Source of the DNA: Mycoemilia scoparia | Lineage: Eukaryota > Kickxellomycota > Kickxellomycetes > Kickxellales > Kickxellaceae | Direction of reading: 5' to 3' | DNA: 44,232 nucleotides | NCBI GenBank assembly: GCA_027575805.1 | Contig: JANBPU010000132.1 | Span: 1 to 44,232 of the forward strand | Shown: positions 1 to 11,574 of the stretch, piece after piece | Layout: the number at the start of each line of letters is the position of its first letter | Position numbering within the stretch: position 1 is the stretch's first letter | Notes under the pieces: model-generated | Told to the model about the DNA's origin: nothing | Seen by the model: the letters and a program-made list of their open reading frames with translations, nothing else | Databases searched by the model: none | Position numbers and translations under genes: made by a program

Positions 1-272
1 ATTGGAATTGGAATTCCAATTCTTGAGAGGGACATCTCTAAAACTGGCCAGGAAACTGAGTCATAGGCCTTTGCAACTATTTCTATTGAGTTAATTTTAA
101 GTAACTATCATATTCATACCCATAAGTTATATTTCTCATTCTACATTTTTAACCTTTACGTCATCTTTCCTATTTTCTTTATAAAACACAATCCAACAAA
201 TTTCTTTTATTCTACACTTTTTTTACACTCTATACTCTATATTCATTTACTCATCACATCAACCAATCCACA

Positions 273-1064
273 ATGCCAAAAATTGTTTGGACGCCACTAG
301 AATCAAACCCTGATTCAATGAGCGAACTTTGCAAGACCTTGGGTGTCACTACGATCAAAGCCAGCACCGAAAACACCCCAGTCTCATTTGGTGACGTATA
401 CGGACTAGATGATGAACTTCTTGCTATGGTCCCACAACCGGTTTTGGCTGTAATTTTCTTATACCCTATTAACAAAGCCTCTGAAGACCAAAACCTCCAA
501 CACGAAAAGGCCCAGCAGCAGCAGCAGCAGCACTCTGAAGATGGGTCGCAGGCCATCCAAACACCAAGTTCACTTTGGTTTACAAAACAAACTATCAGTA
601 ATGCCTGTGGTACTATTGCATTAATCCATGCACTTGCAAATAACCAAGATAATGTAAACTTCACTGAAGACTCGGCACTCAAAAGATATTTCGAAAAAAC
701 CAAGCCATTATCTCCGGCTGAAAGGGGTCAGATTTTGGAGACAGAAGCGGAAATTGCTAACGCACACAAAGTAACAGCCCAAGGTGGTCAAACTAAACCA
801 CCTGATGAAGGCGATAATATTTATTTGCATTTTGTTACATTTGTTTTACATGATGGTGGGCTGTGGGAATTGGATGGAAGACGTGCTAGACCAACTTATC
901 ATGGCTCTTGTCAGGATCTTCTTAAAGGTGCTGCAGGGGTTATTAAGAAACAGATAGAGATTCTTAATAATTCGGAACCAGCTGTTGAGGATAAAGATCT
1001 TAGCCCGGCTGCAAGTAATGAGTTCAATGTCATCTATATGGGCTCACCACCAATGTTTGATTAG
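273..1064 (+). CDS. YUH1: Ubiquitin carboxyl-terminal hydrolase, UCH (peptidase C12) family
   Basis: A 263-residue single-exon cysteine protease of the UCH family, which removes small adducts from the C-terminus of ubiquitin or NEDD8/Rub1. The family active-site block KQTISNACGTIALIHALANN is present, with the oxyanion Gln at about residue 106 and the nucleophile Cys112. The second block, HFVTFVLHDGGLWELDGRR, supplies catalytic His186 and Asp201. The order and spacing of Gln, Cys, His and Asp fit UCHL3 and yeast Yuh1. It is about 30 residues longer than those enzymes, mostly through a Gln-rich insert (residues 72-100, CAG-repeat coded) just ahead of the active-site strand. The ATG is the first in the frame and follows an A-rich leader. 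It converges on the WDR59-like gene, 285 bp away. Family assignment is firm; orthology to Yuh1 rather than another UCH is likely but not tested. Confidence 0.95.
   Translation: MPKIVWTPLESNPDSMSELCKTLGVTTIKASTENTPVSFGDVYGLDDELLAMVPQPVLAVIFLYPINKASEDQNLQHEKAQQQQQQHSEDGSQAIQTPSSLWFTKQTISNACGTIALIHALANNQDNVNFTEDSALKRYFEKTKPLSPAERGQILETEAEIANAHKVTAQGGQTKPPDEGDNIYLHFVTFVLHDGGLWELDGRRARPTYHGSCQDLLKGAAGVIKKQIEILNNSEPAVEDKDLSPAASNEFNVIYMGSPPMFD
493..528 (+). repeat. CAG-rich tract inside the UCH gene
   Basis: A run of CAG codons within a Gln-rich stretch encodes six consecutive Gln (residues 81-86) between the first beta-strand region and the catalytic Cys block. It probably forms a length-variable surface loop. 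Confidence 0.7.
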
Positions 1065-1349
1065 CCTTTTTGAAGTTTGAAAATTTAGGTTTTAAAGTTG
1101 TCTGACTTCAGAAATATTAACTAGCATTTTTCTTTTAGCTCTTTTGTTGGAATAAATAAATGAAGCCATATGGGCACTATGCTATATCTTTTAAATGGGA
1201 TGACAAACTTCTTTAAAAACATGATTACATTACAATAAAACCCACTGGTGCTATTTTAAACTTGAAATTGCTTTTAAACACTATTACTGTCTGTACCCAA
1301 ATAAAATAAAATAAAAATAGGATATATCAATACACGGTGTAGTGGTTAA
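1065..1349. other. Convergent 3' spacer between UCH and WDR59-like genes
   Basis: AT-rich 285-bp spacer between two convergent stop codons. It contains AATAAA-like hexamers on the plus strand (around 1152 and 1301) that could serve the UCH transcript. No further gene is visible. Confidence 0.5.
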
Positions 1350-4300
1350 TTAAATGTGGTGAAGGCTCATATGGTATATGCAATTACAGCCACATCCTGA
1401 AGGACATGTTGGCCAATCATCAATTTTGGAAAATATAGCTTCTCGGATATCATCACTGTCATTTTTGCGAGGATCCATTCCATTAAATATACCACAAGCA
1501 TTATCAAAGTCATCATCATCGCCATCAATTTCAACAAAGCCATAGTTTAGATGGTACATGTCTAATCCAATCGGATGAGTTCCATATGATGTATCTTGAC
1601 CAGCACCATATGTAGGAGAGCGAGGAGATGAAGGTGTAGAGTATGTGTTATTCTTTGTACCATCCTTGGTCTTTGGTGGTGTTTTACCAAGGGTCCCTCC
1701 TCCTCTTCCTATTGCTGCTAATGCGGAAGAAGAAGGTGAAGACTTTTGTGATCTTTTCTGGTTTCCCGGGTTTTCTGCAATTTCAGTAGTAATCGAGTTA
1801 TTACTACTAATACTACTACTGTTTTCAACTTCTTTGAAGAGTAGTTCCGAAAGTACTGAATCTGGGATTGTATCCTCCACCAAATGTTCACTATCAAGAT
1901 TATCATTTGGAACTGCAGAAAGTGGTTGTGCTGATGTTTTTGGTGTCGTTTGCCACATACTTGGAACCACAAGATTACCTGACATAATATTGCGTATTCG
2001 TTCAAACCACTTTTCCATATGTGATTGATGACCACCATGACCACACCTCATACAAACCAAAGCATGGCCACGCACATATTCATTACACCAAGAACAGGCT
2101 ATCCACGGAAGTACTTTTACAGGGCAGCTTATTGGAAGCTGGTCCGCCTTTTCTTTAGAATACTCCACCACATGGTTGAACTGAACTGGAGTTACATTTC
2201 CTGGAAGGTGGCTGATATCAGTGTTATGCTGGTTGAATGGCATCACTACATATGGCATGAACTCGGTGCTTGTCAGGTTAAGAACTTCAACTGCCTTGTT
2301 CTGTAACTGACCGCGATACAATATATCGGCATACAACAGCTTAAGGTGTTCAAGGAATGCTTGGTTGGACTCGATTGCTGCTAGAACTCTTGTTGGTCTA
2401 TAAGTTTTGGACCCCACCATTTCAGGATTATCATCGTCGCTGAACTCTGCTTTTGTTACGCTCATATGAAGGTTATCTGTATCTGTCTTTTTGAAAAGAT
2501 GCCGAGGTAGGACCCAGCTACGCACCTTGGTCTGGGCACTGATATCCAGTGGTTGTTGACCGCCCGCACCTTTCTTTTGAGATAATGGCATTTTGCTCCC
2601 CTGGCTTTCTCTTTTCTTTGCTGATACTCTGGATTTGGATTTAGGTAGTGGTGTAGCTTTATTTGGCAATCGCTTTTTGGAATTCTGGGAGACAACAGAC
2701 GGCGAATCGCGTATTTGATGGAAACCAGGATGTCCATGGATTTGCTGTGTAGCATTAATAACACCTATGTCTGTGGGTTTTTCCTTGGCCTTATCTTTCT
2801 CTTTCTGTCCATAATAATTTACTTGCGTAAACGCACGAGTCTTGAACATTCCACTAACCACACCTTTCCACCGACCATCGGATTCCTCACTTGCTGGTAA
2901 TAATTCCTTATCCCTACAGCTCTTAGAAGATAGTCCGAGTCGATCATCTGCCGATGACTCGGGTAAAGGTACTCTATCAACATTACCACCACCACCTCCA
3001 CTACTACTTGTAGCATCCAAAGAATTCCCAGGCACATACTGGGAATCCCTTTTCTTTTCCCCTGAAATGTTACTATTTTGGGAATTTAGTGGACTTCTGG
3101 GTTCCACAGGAGTGGTTCCTAGCCTTTTTAGCTTGTAATCAGCCAGGGTTATAGAATTTGAGTGGTGGTGAAGATGATGATCAAGTGATTCTGGTTCATT
3201 GAGAGATGTGGTCTCTGCACTTATGCCTTTTATATTATTATTATCGAATGAATGCCTTTCAAAGTCATAGCTGTGTGGAATCAGGGCAGATAGCTCTTGA
3301 CCAGCAGAAGAGGCCTTCTCTTGGTAAGACTCGGCGAACTCGTAATTGTGGAATATCAGGCTATCATAGGGACCCTGAAGGTCCATTGGTAGTGAACCTT
3401 TGTTGCTGTTTCCTTTTACCACATTGCTGGTACTTATAAAGAAGCTTGGCGGTTGCCCCAATACCTGATTTTGGCCGCTAGTAGGATATTTTAGTCGGTC
3501 ATTTGAAGATTCAAGAATCTTTTTTGTGTCCATACCAAAAGCAGATGAATTTATTGGTAAATGTCCGGAATCAAGCCCATATAACGATATGTCTTTGGGA
3601 AGCGAGCTGGCAATGTTTCTTGGCGTAGATATCGTATCTCCTGAACCAAGCAGTGGGGATATCAAGCCGCCATTGGTTTGCTGAGTGACGGCAGATGTGA
3701 TATTATGTGGATCCGTCAAAAAGTCAGATGCAGTTGCTGAGGTTGGCGTCGGTATACCAATGTTGTTTTCCAATACTAGTGTATTGTACTGATCATTAAT
3801 ATGCTTCGATAGTCTGGCTGATTCTATCAATTCGCATTGTTTGCGCTTCAGCCTAGATTGCAGTACTCTATTTCGAATGGATGTTGGTTGCTTCACGAAT
3901 GTCACTGCTTCATCAACCTTATTGTTCTTTACTTCAACCTCCAAAAAGCTTTGGTTCAAGACGCACGCCATCAATGCTAGAGTCTGTACATCTCCCTGTT
4001 GCTTGTATCGATCAAATGCTGCCTTTAACCATTCTGTAATCGGATCTTTGTCCATATTCATGTATACAAGGCGAGATGTCTGCCAAGGGCTCGAAGGATC
4101 ATGATTCATGAACAGATCGCTGCTATCCTTTGAAATTGGGGGCTGTGGTGGCAGTACTCCCATTGAACTATAGTAGGCATCCCGAGATGTGTCAGGCATG
4201 TGCGCTGGTGAGTATAGACAGGCAATGACATTCCACAATTTTTCAAGGTCATACCGTTCACTCAGTGCTGCTATGTTTGCATTGTATTGGCACACTTGCA

Positions 4301-7300
4301 TTGGATCCTCGCCAGTAAGAATAAATCGCTTTGCCAAGTCGAGGTCGGCACACCGGTCCTCTTTCACATTAGTAATAAGGGCAATATTGCCCACACCAAA
4401 GGCTAGTGCCGAATTGGCTGGTTTGTTAGAAAAGTATGTGTTGGATGATGGATTGAGTCCACCTGTAGTAAACCCAAAGCTTGGTGATCTAGATTCCTGG
4501 TTATTGAAGAAAAATCGGGGAGCCTCATCATCACTGTCTTCATCTTCATTTCCATTGGTATTAAAGACCCCAAGCCAATCTATCCCACCACCACCAAGGC
4601 GAGGACCCCACACATAGTTGAAATAGGGCTTTCCAGAAGAAGGATCAACTCCACTAGCCATGCGTGTTACATTGACACCATTGGGCACAGAGCAATCGTC
4701 GCCACCAGCGTGATCCTCCATTGTGTCTGGCTGAAGAGTGCCATTAAGAATGTTTCGAATCATGAAGCGCAAGGTATTGCGGTATTGACTAAGCTCGTTG
4801 TAGTCACGAAACTTGGGTAGGGAGGCAATTTGTCGAGACATGACATTGCGATGAAAGCCAGCTGCATCAAAAGCAGCATCTTGATCGTCATCGGCCATAA
4901 CCAAGGATTCACTAATTCCAGGATACGTTTTTGGGGTATACAGCGATGAAAAGAAGCATACCAGCCTTCCAGGACCAGTAAATACTCCACCACAAAGTCT
5001 TGGAAAGGGTGTTTTCTGGGCCTTTGTGCGATGGCGATTATAGGCTTTTGTGGACTCTGATAACCTCATTTCCGAAGTCAACTCATGGCCATCTGATGGG
5101 ATAACACGGTAGACTCTTCCCATAAACAGATCGTCGTCGCCACCATCATCGTCATAGTCACTGTCTACATCGCTTCCAGCAAGGACGCTATCCCCGCTAT
5201 AAGGATCATTTGCCTTCAAGTCGTCTTCTGAACTTTTTATAGATGTCAGGCTGTGTTCCGATGTGTTGTCGGTATCATAAGAGTAGTCTGAGTAAGAAAT
5301 GTCCTGCATGTATAGCCCATCTGGTTTAATATGTTCACTATAGCTACCAGCCATGTCTTGTTGACCTCCCAGACTGTCTATATCGATTTGCACTCTAGAA
5401 GCGTTATGACTGGTCCCAGAATACAGACTCTGCATCCCTCCTTCAAACAAAAAGTTGATGCATCTATCGAGTGTATAAGACCCCTCTTCTCCAGGCCTTC
5501 TTTTAGTAATGTTATATAATCCATCGTTTATATACTCGATATGCTCATATGGAACAACCGCATTATTTGCAATATCGAACTTTATGCTCTTCTTTGGGTA
5601 GGCATGAGGAAATACAAAATGGACACGAATGAATGCCATTTTCTTGCCATCTCCCCATGGTCCACTGACCGATAGAATACACCACCGTGTCTTTAGATTA
5701 ATAATTTCTATCCTAACCTCATCAGACCCCTTATACTTTTCTTGAATGCGTTGCAGCTCATCCTCCATAGAAAGCCCACGAGATTTAGTTCCCCCTACAA
5801 GCGAATCATCACTGCTATCATCATCCGAAACAATATACGCAGATTGGGCAGTGTTGATGGGTACTCTGGTAGGAGCCCGCTGTTTTCCAGAAACTGTTCT
5901 TCGAAGTTTCGACAGTCTGGGCCTTGTAATGGGTTTGGTACCTATCTCTATTCTGCCGCTCTCCGCGATATTGTCGTCATCATAGTTTTGACCGTAGGTC
6001 AATTCTTTTGGGCTTTCCGGAGAAAATAGCAGGCCATATTTTGAATCCAAAAGTGTTGTTGATCCTAGAGAGTCCTCCCCAATATTTTTCGAATATGGAG
6101 GCTGCTTGAGTACCCCGCTTCCACTTTTCCGAACTATTGCAGGAACAACAGCATCATCATAGCTTGGGCGGTGGAGCGTGCCAGAGTGCTCTCTACGGGT
6201 CCTTTGAAGGAATCCATCTGGAGAGTATGTTGAAGCAAAAGAGAATGCTCTAGATGCAAATACTTCTTCAACAGGCGCTGCCTTGTGTTTTTCTCCAACT
6301 AGTTTTGTTATATCTCTTCCAAGGCTCCATTTTCGCAAAACGCGATCATGTCCCCAGGTTATTAGCTCGTAGTCACTGCTATTGATCCCAAAATCAAGAT
6401 CACTGGTACCCTGCCAGCGCCATGTAAACTCTGATATTCCAGATGTTCCCCCAGTCCATTGGTATATTGGCAAGGGACCTCCAAAGTCTTTAAACAGTTC
6501 CATGGGACTCCCTGGGGCAGTATAAGTCACTGCTATACCTTCCCAAAAAGGTGTATAATCGATGCTCTTGATGGGTCTCCCGCAATCTATTTCGTGGGTC
6601 AGATAATCTTTATGATCCAGCCCCCAATCCCAGCGCTATATTAGTAGCAGTGGATACAACAGTGTTAATAATTCCAAATAAACGTATTGACTGTTTGACA
6701 AAGCCTTGATTATGGATGACTCTCACCTTGATTTTTCCGTCAAGAGAAGCTGTTATCAGGACATTTTCATGCTCCCTATGCCAGGCCATGCTTGTAATTG
6801 GTCCATCATGTGCACTTTCTATAATTTCATAGGGACTAGTCCCCTTTTGAACATCCCACAACATTATCTTGTTCTTGTGAGCACTGGCCAGCCTGTTGAA
6901 ACGAAAATATCCAAATTTTGCCATACTAGGGTCTTCCCAGCAACTGAGCAGCCAAATGGGCTCAACCTTTGAACGCAAATCCCATATACGTATATAAGGG
7001 TCTATCGAGCATGTCATTATTGCACTATGGAGTTTTTGGTTCCAGTCCACATCAATTATCGAGTGCGAACCATGGTGCATTGTCATTGCGGGTTGATTTG
7101 TTGGATGTGCTAGATTCCATACATGAAGGTTCTCATTGACTGTTGATGCCAAGTATCCTGGGTGAGAGAGCTGTGTACACCACTTGATCCCCGAATAATC
7201 CCACAATGATCTCATTGGTAGTTTGCGTGATGGTTCTTTGGGAGAATCCAAGTCTATGATCTCAATCCCATTTTTTCTATATATAGATATACATATATAG

Positions 7301-7519
7301 CATTAACACAAGCATTTTTGTCAAAATGATTGGATGAGTAGGTGTATCTGTGAGGTCTAGTTACGGGATAAGTGGCAGCGTATGTATGTGTCTATTGTCT
7401 TACCCGGCTAGAGCAAGGTCGCGCTGACTTGGGCTAAGCGACATTGCAGTAAAGTTGGACCGCAGGGTATAGCCCTGAACCGTGTGGGGCTGCATTGGCC
7501 CAGAATGCCTATTGTTCAT
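1350..7519 (-). CDS. WDR59/Mtc5-like GATOR2 (SEA complex) subunit, three exons
   Basis: I rebuild this gene as exon 1 at 7519-7404, exon 2 at 7276-6727 and exon 3 at 6635-1350. Intron 1 (7403-7277, GTAAG...ATAG) and intron 2 (6726-6636, GTGAG...ATAG) join in frame to give 1983 residues, about twice human WDR59 or yeast Mtc5. Order: N-terminal WD40 repeats (about 1-330; joins read LALAGKNGIEIID and DGKIKRWDWGLDH), an RWD domain (about 512-623, from DELQRIQEKY), long Ser/Asn/Asp-rich linkers, then a C-terminal zinc ribbon/RING-like module (CSWCNEYVRGHALVCMRCGH, with GHGGHQSHMEKWF) closing with CPSGCGCNC. WD40-RWD-RING order with this cysteine ending is diagnostic of WDR59, which works in nutrient signalling to TORC1 at the vacuole/lysosome. 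The start could be 7519 or the in-frame ATG at 7495; a stop lies just upstream. The ORFs that begin at 6530 (GTG) and 7251 (TTG) are not real starts. Confidence 0.9.
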
Positions 7520-8150
7520 TCCCAGCAATAAATCGTACTGGAGGCACGGCTATTAAGCTATATATCTCGGCACTGTCTAAAAGCTGTTGTTGGATTGAAT
7601 TGTCCTGTATGTTGTTCCCTGCTAATTGAAAATAATATTAATGTGTATTTATAGTTTATCAAATCTGATTGAGTATATCTATTACAAAGTGATGCTATAT
7701 AAAGTTATGGGATCTGCGTTGTGATTAATGACCTGGAGCCAATGAGTAACCCATTAAAGAACACATAGACCCATACTTATAATTAACCCCAATACTCTGA
7801 ACTTTAAAGCTAGTAAATGCTTATATGTGCTTTTGTTTTAAATCACTACAACATTTCTTGGCTATACTTTTGATGTTTTAAAATAATACACATATCAGGC
7901 AAGCTTGAAACCAATGATGACACAGAACACTTACCAAGAATTGGATCCTGGTAATACATGAACTTTAAAACACAATTCGATCTTACACTATGATCGGTTA
8001 TCAATCCACTAAACTACCTCTTAATCTTTATATTCATCTGCTCTAATTGTTCAGTCTTTCACATTCATCTCTTTCACGAACAACACACAATTTAATATTA
8101 TCCCATTGTGCTCTTTAATTTTCCATACCAATTGTAACAATCTGTATTAA
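7520..8150. other. Divergent promoter region between WDR59-like gene and first GT25
   Basis: 631-bp AT-rich spacer between divergent starts. A pyrimidine-rich stretch rich in TC and CACA lies within about 100 bp of the GT25 ATG. I see no RNA gene, repeat family member or conserved ORF. Confidence 0.4.
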
Positions 8151-9176
8151 ATGCCTTCTCCTGATATTATCCACAAAATTTCTTTGGATATTTTGAGGAC
8201 ATTCAAGCTAAGGATTGCCAGAAAATACCAATATTATATCTTGATAACTATTGCATTATCGGGGATAGCATTCTTGGGACTATCTTCTAAACACAAACTC
8301 TCATACACTAACCCCTACAAATTCAGTGGCCAAGAGAATGACCAACGAACCATGATGTTTTATCGCCCTATACACAAACGAAAAAAGATCAAATCTCCCA
8401 ACACACTCTACACAGACCACATGTATATGGTAACAATGACGGGTTCAATAGAACGACGTGCACGCGCCCAAACTATATTCGACTCATTAGGTTTGGATAT
8501 TGAATACGTTAGAGCCGTAGACTTCAAGGCTGAACAACACAACCTAAACATTTCACAAGAAATAGTAGAAGCCATGCATACACTCAAAGATGTTGGCTGT
8601 TGGTTATCAATGTTGAGGGTGTGGCGAGATTTTATTCAAAAAGGTTATGAAACTGCGTTCATCTTTGAAGATGATATGGACATGCCAACCGATATCCACG
8701 CCCACATCAGGAAAGGATTAGAAATCGTTGAAGCCCAAAAAGAAACATTTATTGATTTTTGGAATGAAACTCGAAAACACAATGATTGGCAGGTGGTGTT
8801 TCCTGGACATTGTGTTTATAGAGAAGGTAGAAAACCGCCCCTTGATGATATCTATCCTTACTTGCGGGTTTCTACGGGACCTCTTTGTTTACATGGATAT
8901 ATTGTCCATAGGAGGGGTGTGGAAGAGTTTTTGGCAAGGTTTAATCAGACGATTGAGAGAGAAATTGATCAGGCTATTGCACATGGAACATATTTTCACT
9001 ATATGTATGGGTATTCGTTTGAACCGTCAGTTATCACACAGAGGATAGATTTGGTCAATAATTCTATTTCAATCAATGATAAATATTTCGGGGCCCCGAT
9101 TAAGTCTTCGCTGGAATATAATCGACGATTGGGTCAGATTTATTCTACCGATGATGTGATTAAAATGGGATTATAG
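8151..9176 (+). CDS. GT25-family glycosyltransferase, copy 1 (type II membrane protein)
   Basis: 341 residues. A short basic cytosolic tail is followed by one membrane anchor (about residues 28-45), then a lumenal catalytic domain of the GT25 family (bacterial LPS glycosyltransferases and animal collagen galactosyltransferases). Visible family features are the N-terminal block ERRARAQTIFDSLGLDIEYV, the GCWLSMLRVW segment and the acidic metal/sugar-nucleotide motif FEDDMDMP (EDD at 173-175). The anchor suggests a Golgi or ER enzyme. The acceptor and sugar are unknown. It is the first of a tandem pair with the gene starting at 9468 (291 bp apart, same strand). The ATG is the first in frame and includes the anchor. 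Fold assignment is good; function is inference. Confidence 0.87.
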   Translation: MPSPDIIHKISLDILRTFKLRIARKYQYYILITIALSGIAFLGLSSKHKLSYTNPYKFSGQENDQRTMMFYRPIHKRKKIKSPNTLYTDHMYMVTMTGSIERRARAQTIFDSLGLDIEYVRAVDFKAEQHNLNISQEIVEAMHTLKDVGCWLSMLRVWRDFIQKGYETAFIFEDDMDMPTDIHAHIRKGLEIVEAQKETFIDFWNETRKHNDWQVVFPGHCVYREGRKPPLDDIYPYLRVSTGPLCLHGYIVHRRGVEEFLARFNQTIEREIDQAIAHGTYFHYMYGYSFEPSVITQRIDLVNNSISINDKYFGAPIKSSLEYNRRLGQIYSTDDVIKMGL

Positions 9177-9467
9177 GTAGTCTTGGTTATTTTCTTTTTG
9201 CTTTAATTGAAATAAACGCTGCATAAACATCTTCTATTGGTTTTTTTGAAAGAAGCATGCTCTTATCCGTAAGTAATGCTGAAATATGGCAAAAACAGTA
9301 GTGCTGGCCATTGAATGTCCGTTTCGTTGGTATCCAATATTCAGCTAGACCGTTAGCTATCAACACATTTCTACTAAGACTGTTGCGTTTCATGTTTGAA
9401 CTTTATCTCTGTTCCATATCATTCATCTTCAATATAGATCCTTATTGCCCTTTAAGATATCTACGAA

Positions 9468-10499
9468 ATGCTTTCTAATAATTTTAATAGTGTGGTATTA
9501 AAATCATCAATGCACTGGGACAATATAAAATATAAAAGAACGCTATTTATAATAGCTGGCTTAATATCAACAGCAATAATATCAGCTCTTTGTATATTAA
9601 GTGAAGGAAGAGTATATAACATATACGACATACTAGGAAGCTGGAATTCTCTATTAAATCCTTACCAATTAAGCCATTCAAGAAAAGTTATGTCAGCAAA
9701 CAAACTATATACCGACCATATATATATGATATCAATGGCCAATGCAACTAAACGACGTGCTCACACACAAACCATATTTGATACACTAGGATTAGACGTT
9801 GAATACGTAAAAGCAGTTGACTTTGAGTACGAAAGAAACGCTCTAAGCATCCCCACAGAAATAGTCAAAAATATGCATACCCTCAAAGATGTTGGGTGCT
9901 GGCTATCACATTTAAGAGTATGGAAAGACATGATCCAAAAAAACTACCAAACCGCATTTATATTAGAAGACGATATGGATATGCCCCTAGACATCCACTC
10001 TCATATTCGAAAGGGTCTCTCCATTATAGACACTCAGAATGATATCTTCTCCTCACCCCTCTCCCACCTCAACAATAACAATAAGGGCCCAAGAAAACAC
10101 AACGAATGGCATGCAATATTTCCAGGACAATGCTCATACAAAGAACAGGAAAACCCACCCATTGACCCCAGCTATTCGTTGCTACGCAAAGCAGTGGGGC
10201 CATTATGTACACATGCGTACATTATACACCAACGTGGAGCCAGAGAATTCCTAAAACGATTTGGTAAATATATAAAAGAGGAAATCGATCAAGTCATTGC
10301 TGGTGATATGAGGAACAACACTCTATTTGGATATTCGTATGAGCCGCCAATAATCACGCAAAGAAGAGACTTGGTGGATTTTAGTTTTATTAGTTACGGG
10401 TTTTTTAGGTTTCCCCCAAAATCTACTCTTGAATTTGTTAGAAAGTATGGAGATATTTATACAGAAAATGATGTTATTTTAATGGGTCTTGAACTTTAA
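9468..10499 (+). CDS. GT25-family glycosyltransferase, copy 2 (tandem paralogue)
   Basis: 343 residues with the same plan as the neighbour upstream: a membrane anchor (about residues 25-44), then LYTDHIYMISM, KRRAHTQTIFDTLGLDVEYV, GCWLSHLRVW and LEDDMDMP (EDD at 167-169). It keeps the canonical G-C-x-L-S-H form, where copy 1 has Met in place of His. A short Ser/Asn-rich insert sits near residues 195-205. Close similarity and tandem order point to local duplication. Its next neighbour downstream, on the same strand, is the small secreted AWQK-repeat protein. Likely a Golgi glycosyltransferase; substrate unknown. Confidence 0.87.
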   Translation: MLSNNFNSVVLKSSMHWDNIKYKRTLFIIAGLISTAIISALCILSEGRVYNIYDILGSWNSLLNPYQLSHSRKVMSANKLYTDHIYMISMANATKRRAHTQTIFDTLGLDVEYVKAVDFEYERNALSIPTEIVKNMHTLKDVGCWLSHLRVWKDMIQKNYQTAFILEDDMDMPLDIHSHIRKGLSIIDTQNDIFSSPLSHLNNNNKGPRKHNEWHAIFPGQCSYKEQENPPIDPSYSLLRKAVGPLCTHAYIIHQRGAREFLKRFGKYIKEEIDQVIAGDMRNNTLFGYSYEPPIITQRRDLVDFSFISYGFFRFPPKSTLEFVRKYGDIYTENDVILMGLEL

Positions 10500-11574
10500 T
10501 AAACGGAAAGGGATTAAGGTGTACTTTTATTTGGCCATTTATATAAATAAATCGAATAATTGTTTAAGGTATAATAATAAACTTGGGCAATTGTACCTGT
10601 AGACGGAACTTTTGATGCTGCTGGGCGTTACTTTGTGTTATAAATGTGAAGCATTTAAACAGAATTATATCTAACTAGGCAGCGATGTAAATTATTCTCC
10701 AAATTATAAAACATTAATACCTTGACAAAGCCAAGATATATATCAAACTGACAATTCCCCACAACCATTTCATCAGCCTCACAGAGAGCCAGTTGGCTTG
10801 TTTTTTACATTTCAGCCACATGTTCTATTGGGAAGTGAACCGATATCACCCACACCTTACCCTATAATTTCGGGATTCTGGTTAGTCAATCAATACCAAT
10901 CAAATCACTAACAACAACACGACTCACGAGCACCCCCAACTGGAATCAGTTCCGCTATCAAATAGTGTGATGTGCCAAGAAATAGGAATTCCTTTAAAGT
11001 TTACCCATATATTTTGACTAGAAACATTGGAGTTGGCTCGATTCACACGTTTCCAATGCGCATATAACTAAACACGATGTACAACCACCCCTTCTAACAT
11101 TGACATTACAGCTATAACGATGATGAAATTGAAGGCTTAACTGTTGGTGTTGATGTGGAGACCAATACGCACATAATAAATCCATTGTCTTCAATGGGAA
11201 AGCCACTCTGCCCTTTTATAATCTTGGCACATAAGCCACAAGGAAATTCGGCATCCCTTCTTGCTAAAGGGTTCACCGTTAACTGATTCTCTCTTCTACT
11301 CTTGGCAGGACTTTGGCGTGTTAAACTAGAGATAATAATAACAACGATGGGTGACTATTACTTGCTTAGCGATAATGATGCAATAGTAAACAAAAATAAT
11401 TGTCAGTCGAAAAGCGTTTAGAAGCTTCAACTACAACACCATCAGAAAATTTAAGATATAAATAAGTCGGACCCTTGCTCAGGTTTATATTCCGATATTC
11501 TCATAATACATCTTTTCTTTTGTTGTAAAAACACCCTAGGCATATCGCAATCACTACTACCACATTGCTTCAAA
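10500..11574. other. Spacer between GT25 copy 2 and the secreted AWQK protein
   Basis: 1.07 kb of AT-rich sequence holding the 3' end of the GT25 gene and the promoter of the secreted-protein gene. Short ORFs here have no recognisable features. No repeat-family copy was found. Confidence 0.4.
11457..11464 (+). promoter_or_regulatory. TATA box of the secreted AWQK-repeat gene
   Basis: A consensus TATAAATA lies about 110 bp upstream of the ATG at 11575. Similar TATA boxes precede the other secreted-protein genes in this window, consistent with strongly expressed or regulated genes. Confidence 0.6.

Noticed and set aside
6610..7251. A separate 213-residue WD40 protein upstream of the long ORF
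   Set aside because: It starts at TTG, and the two ORFs join in frame through a 91-nt intron into one WDR59-like protein.
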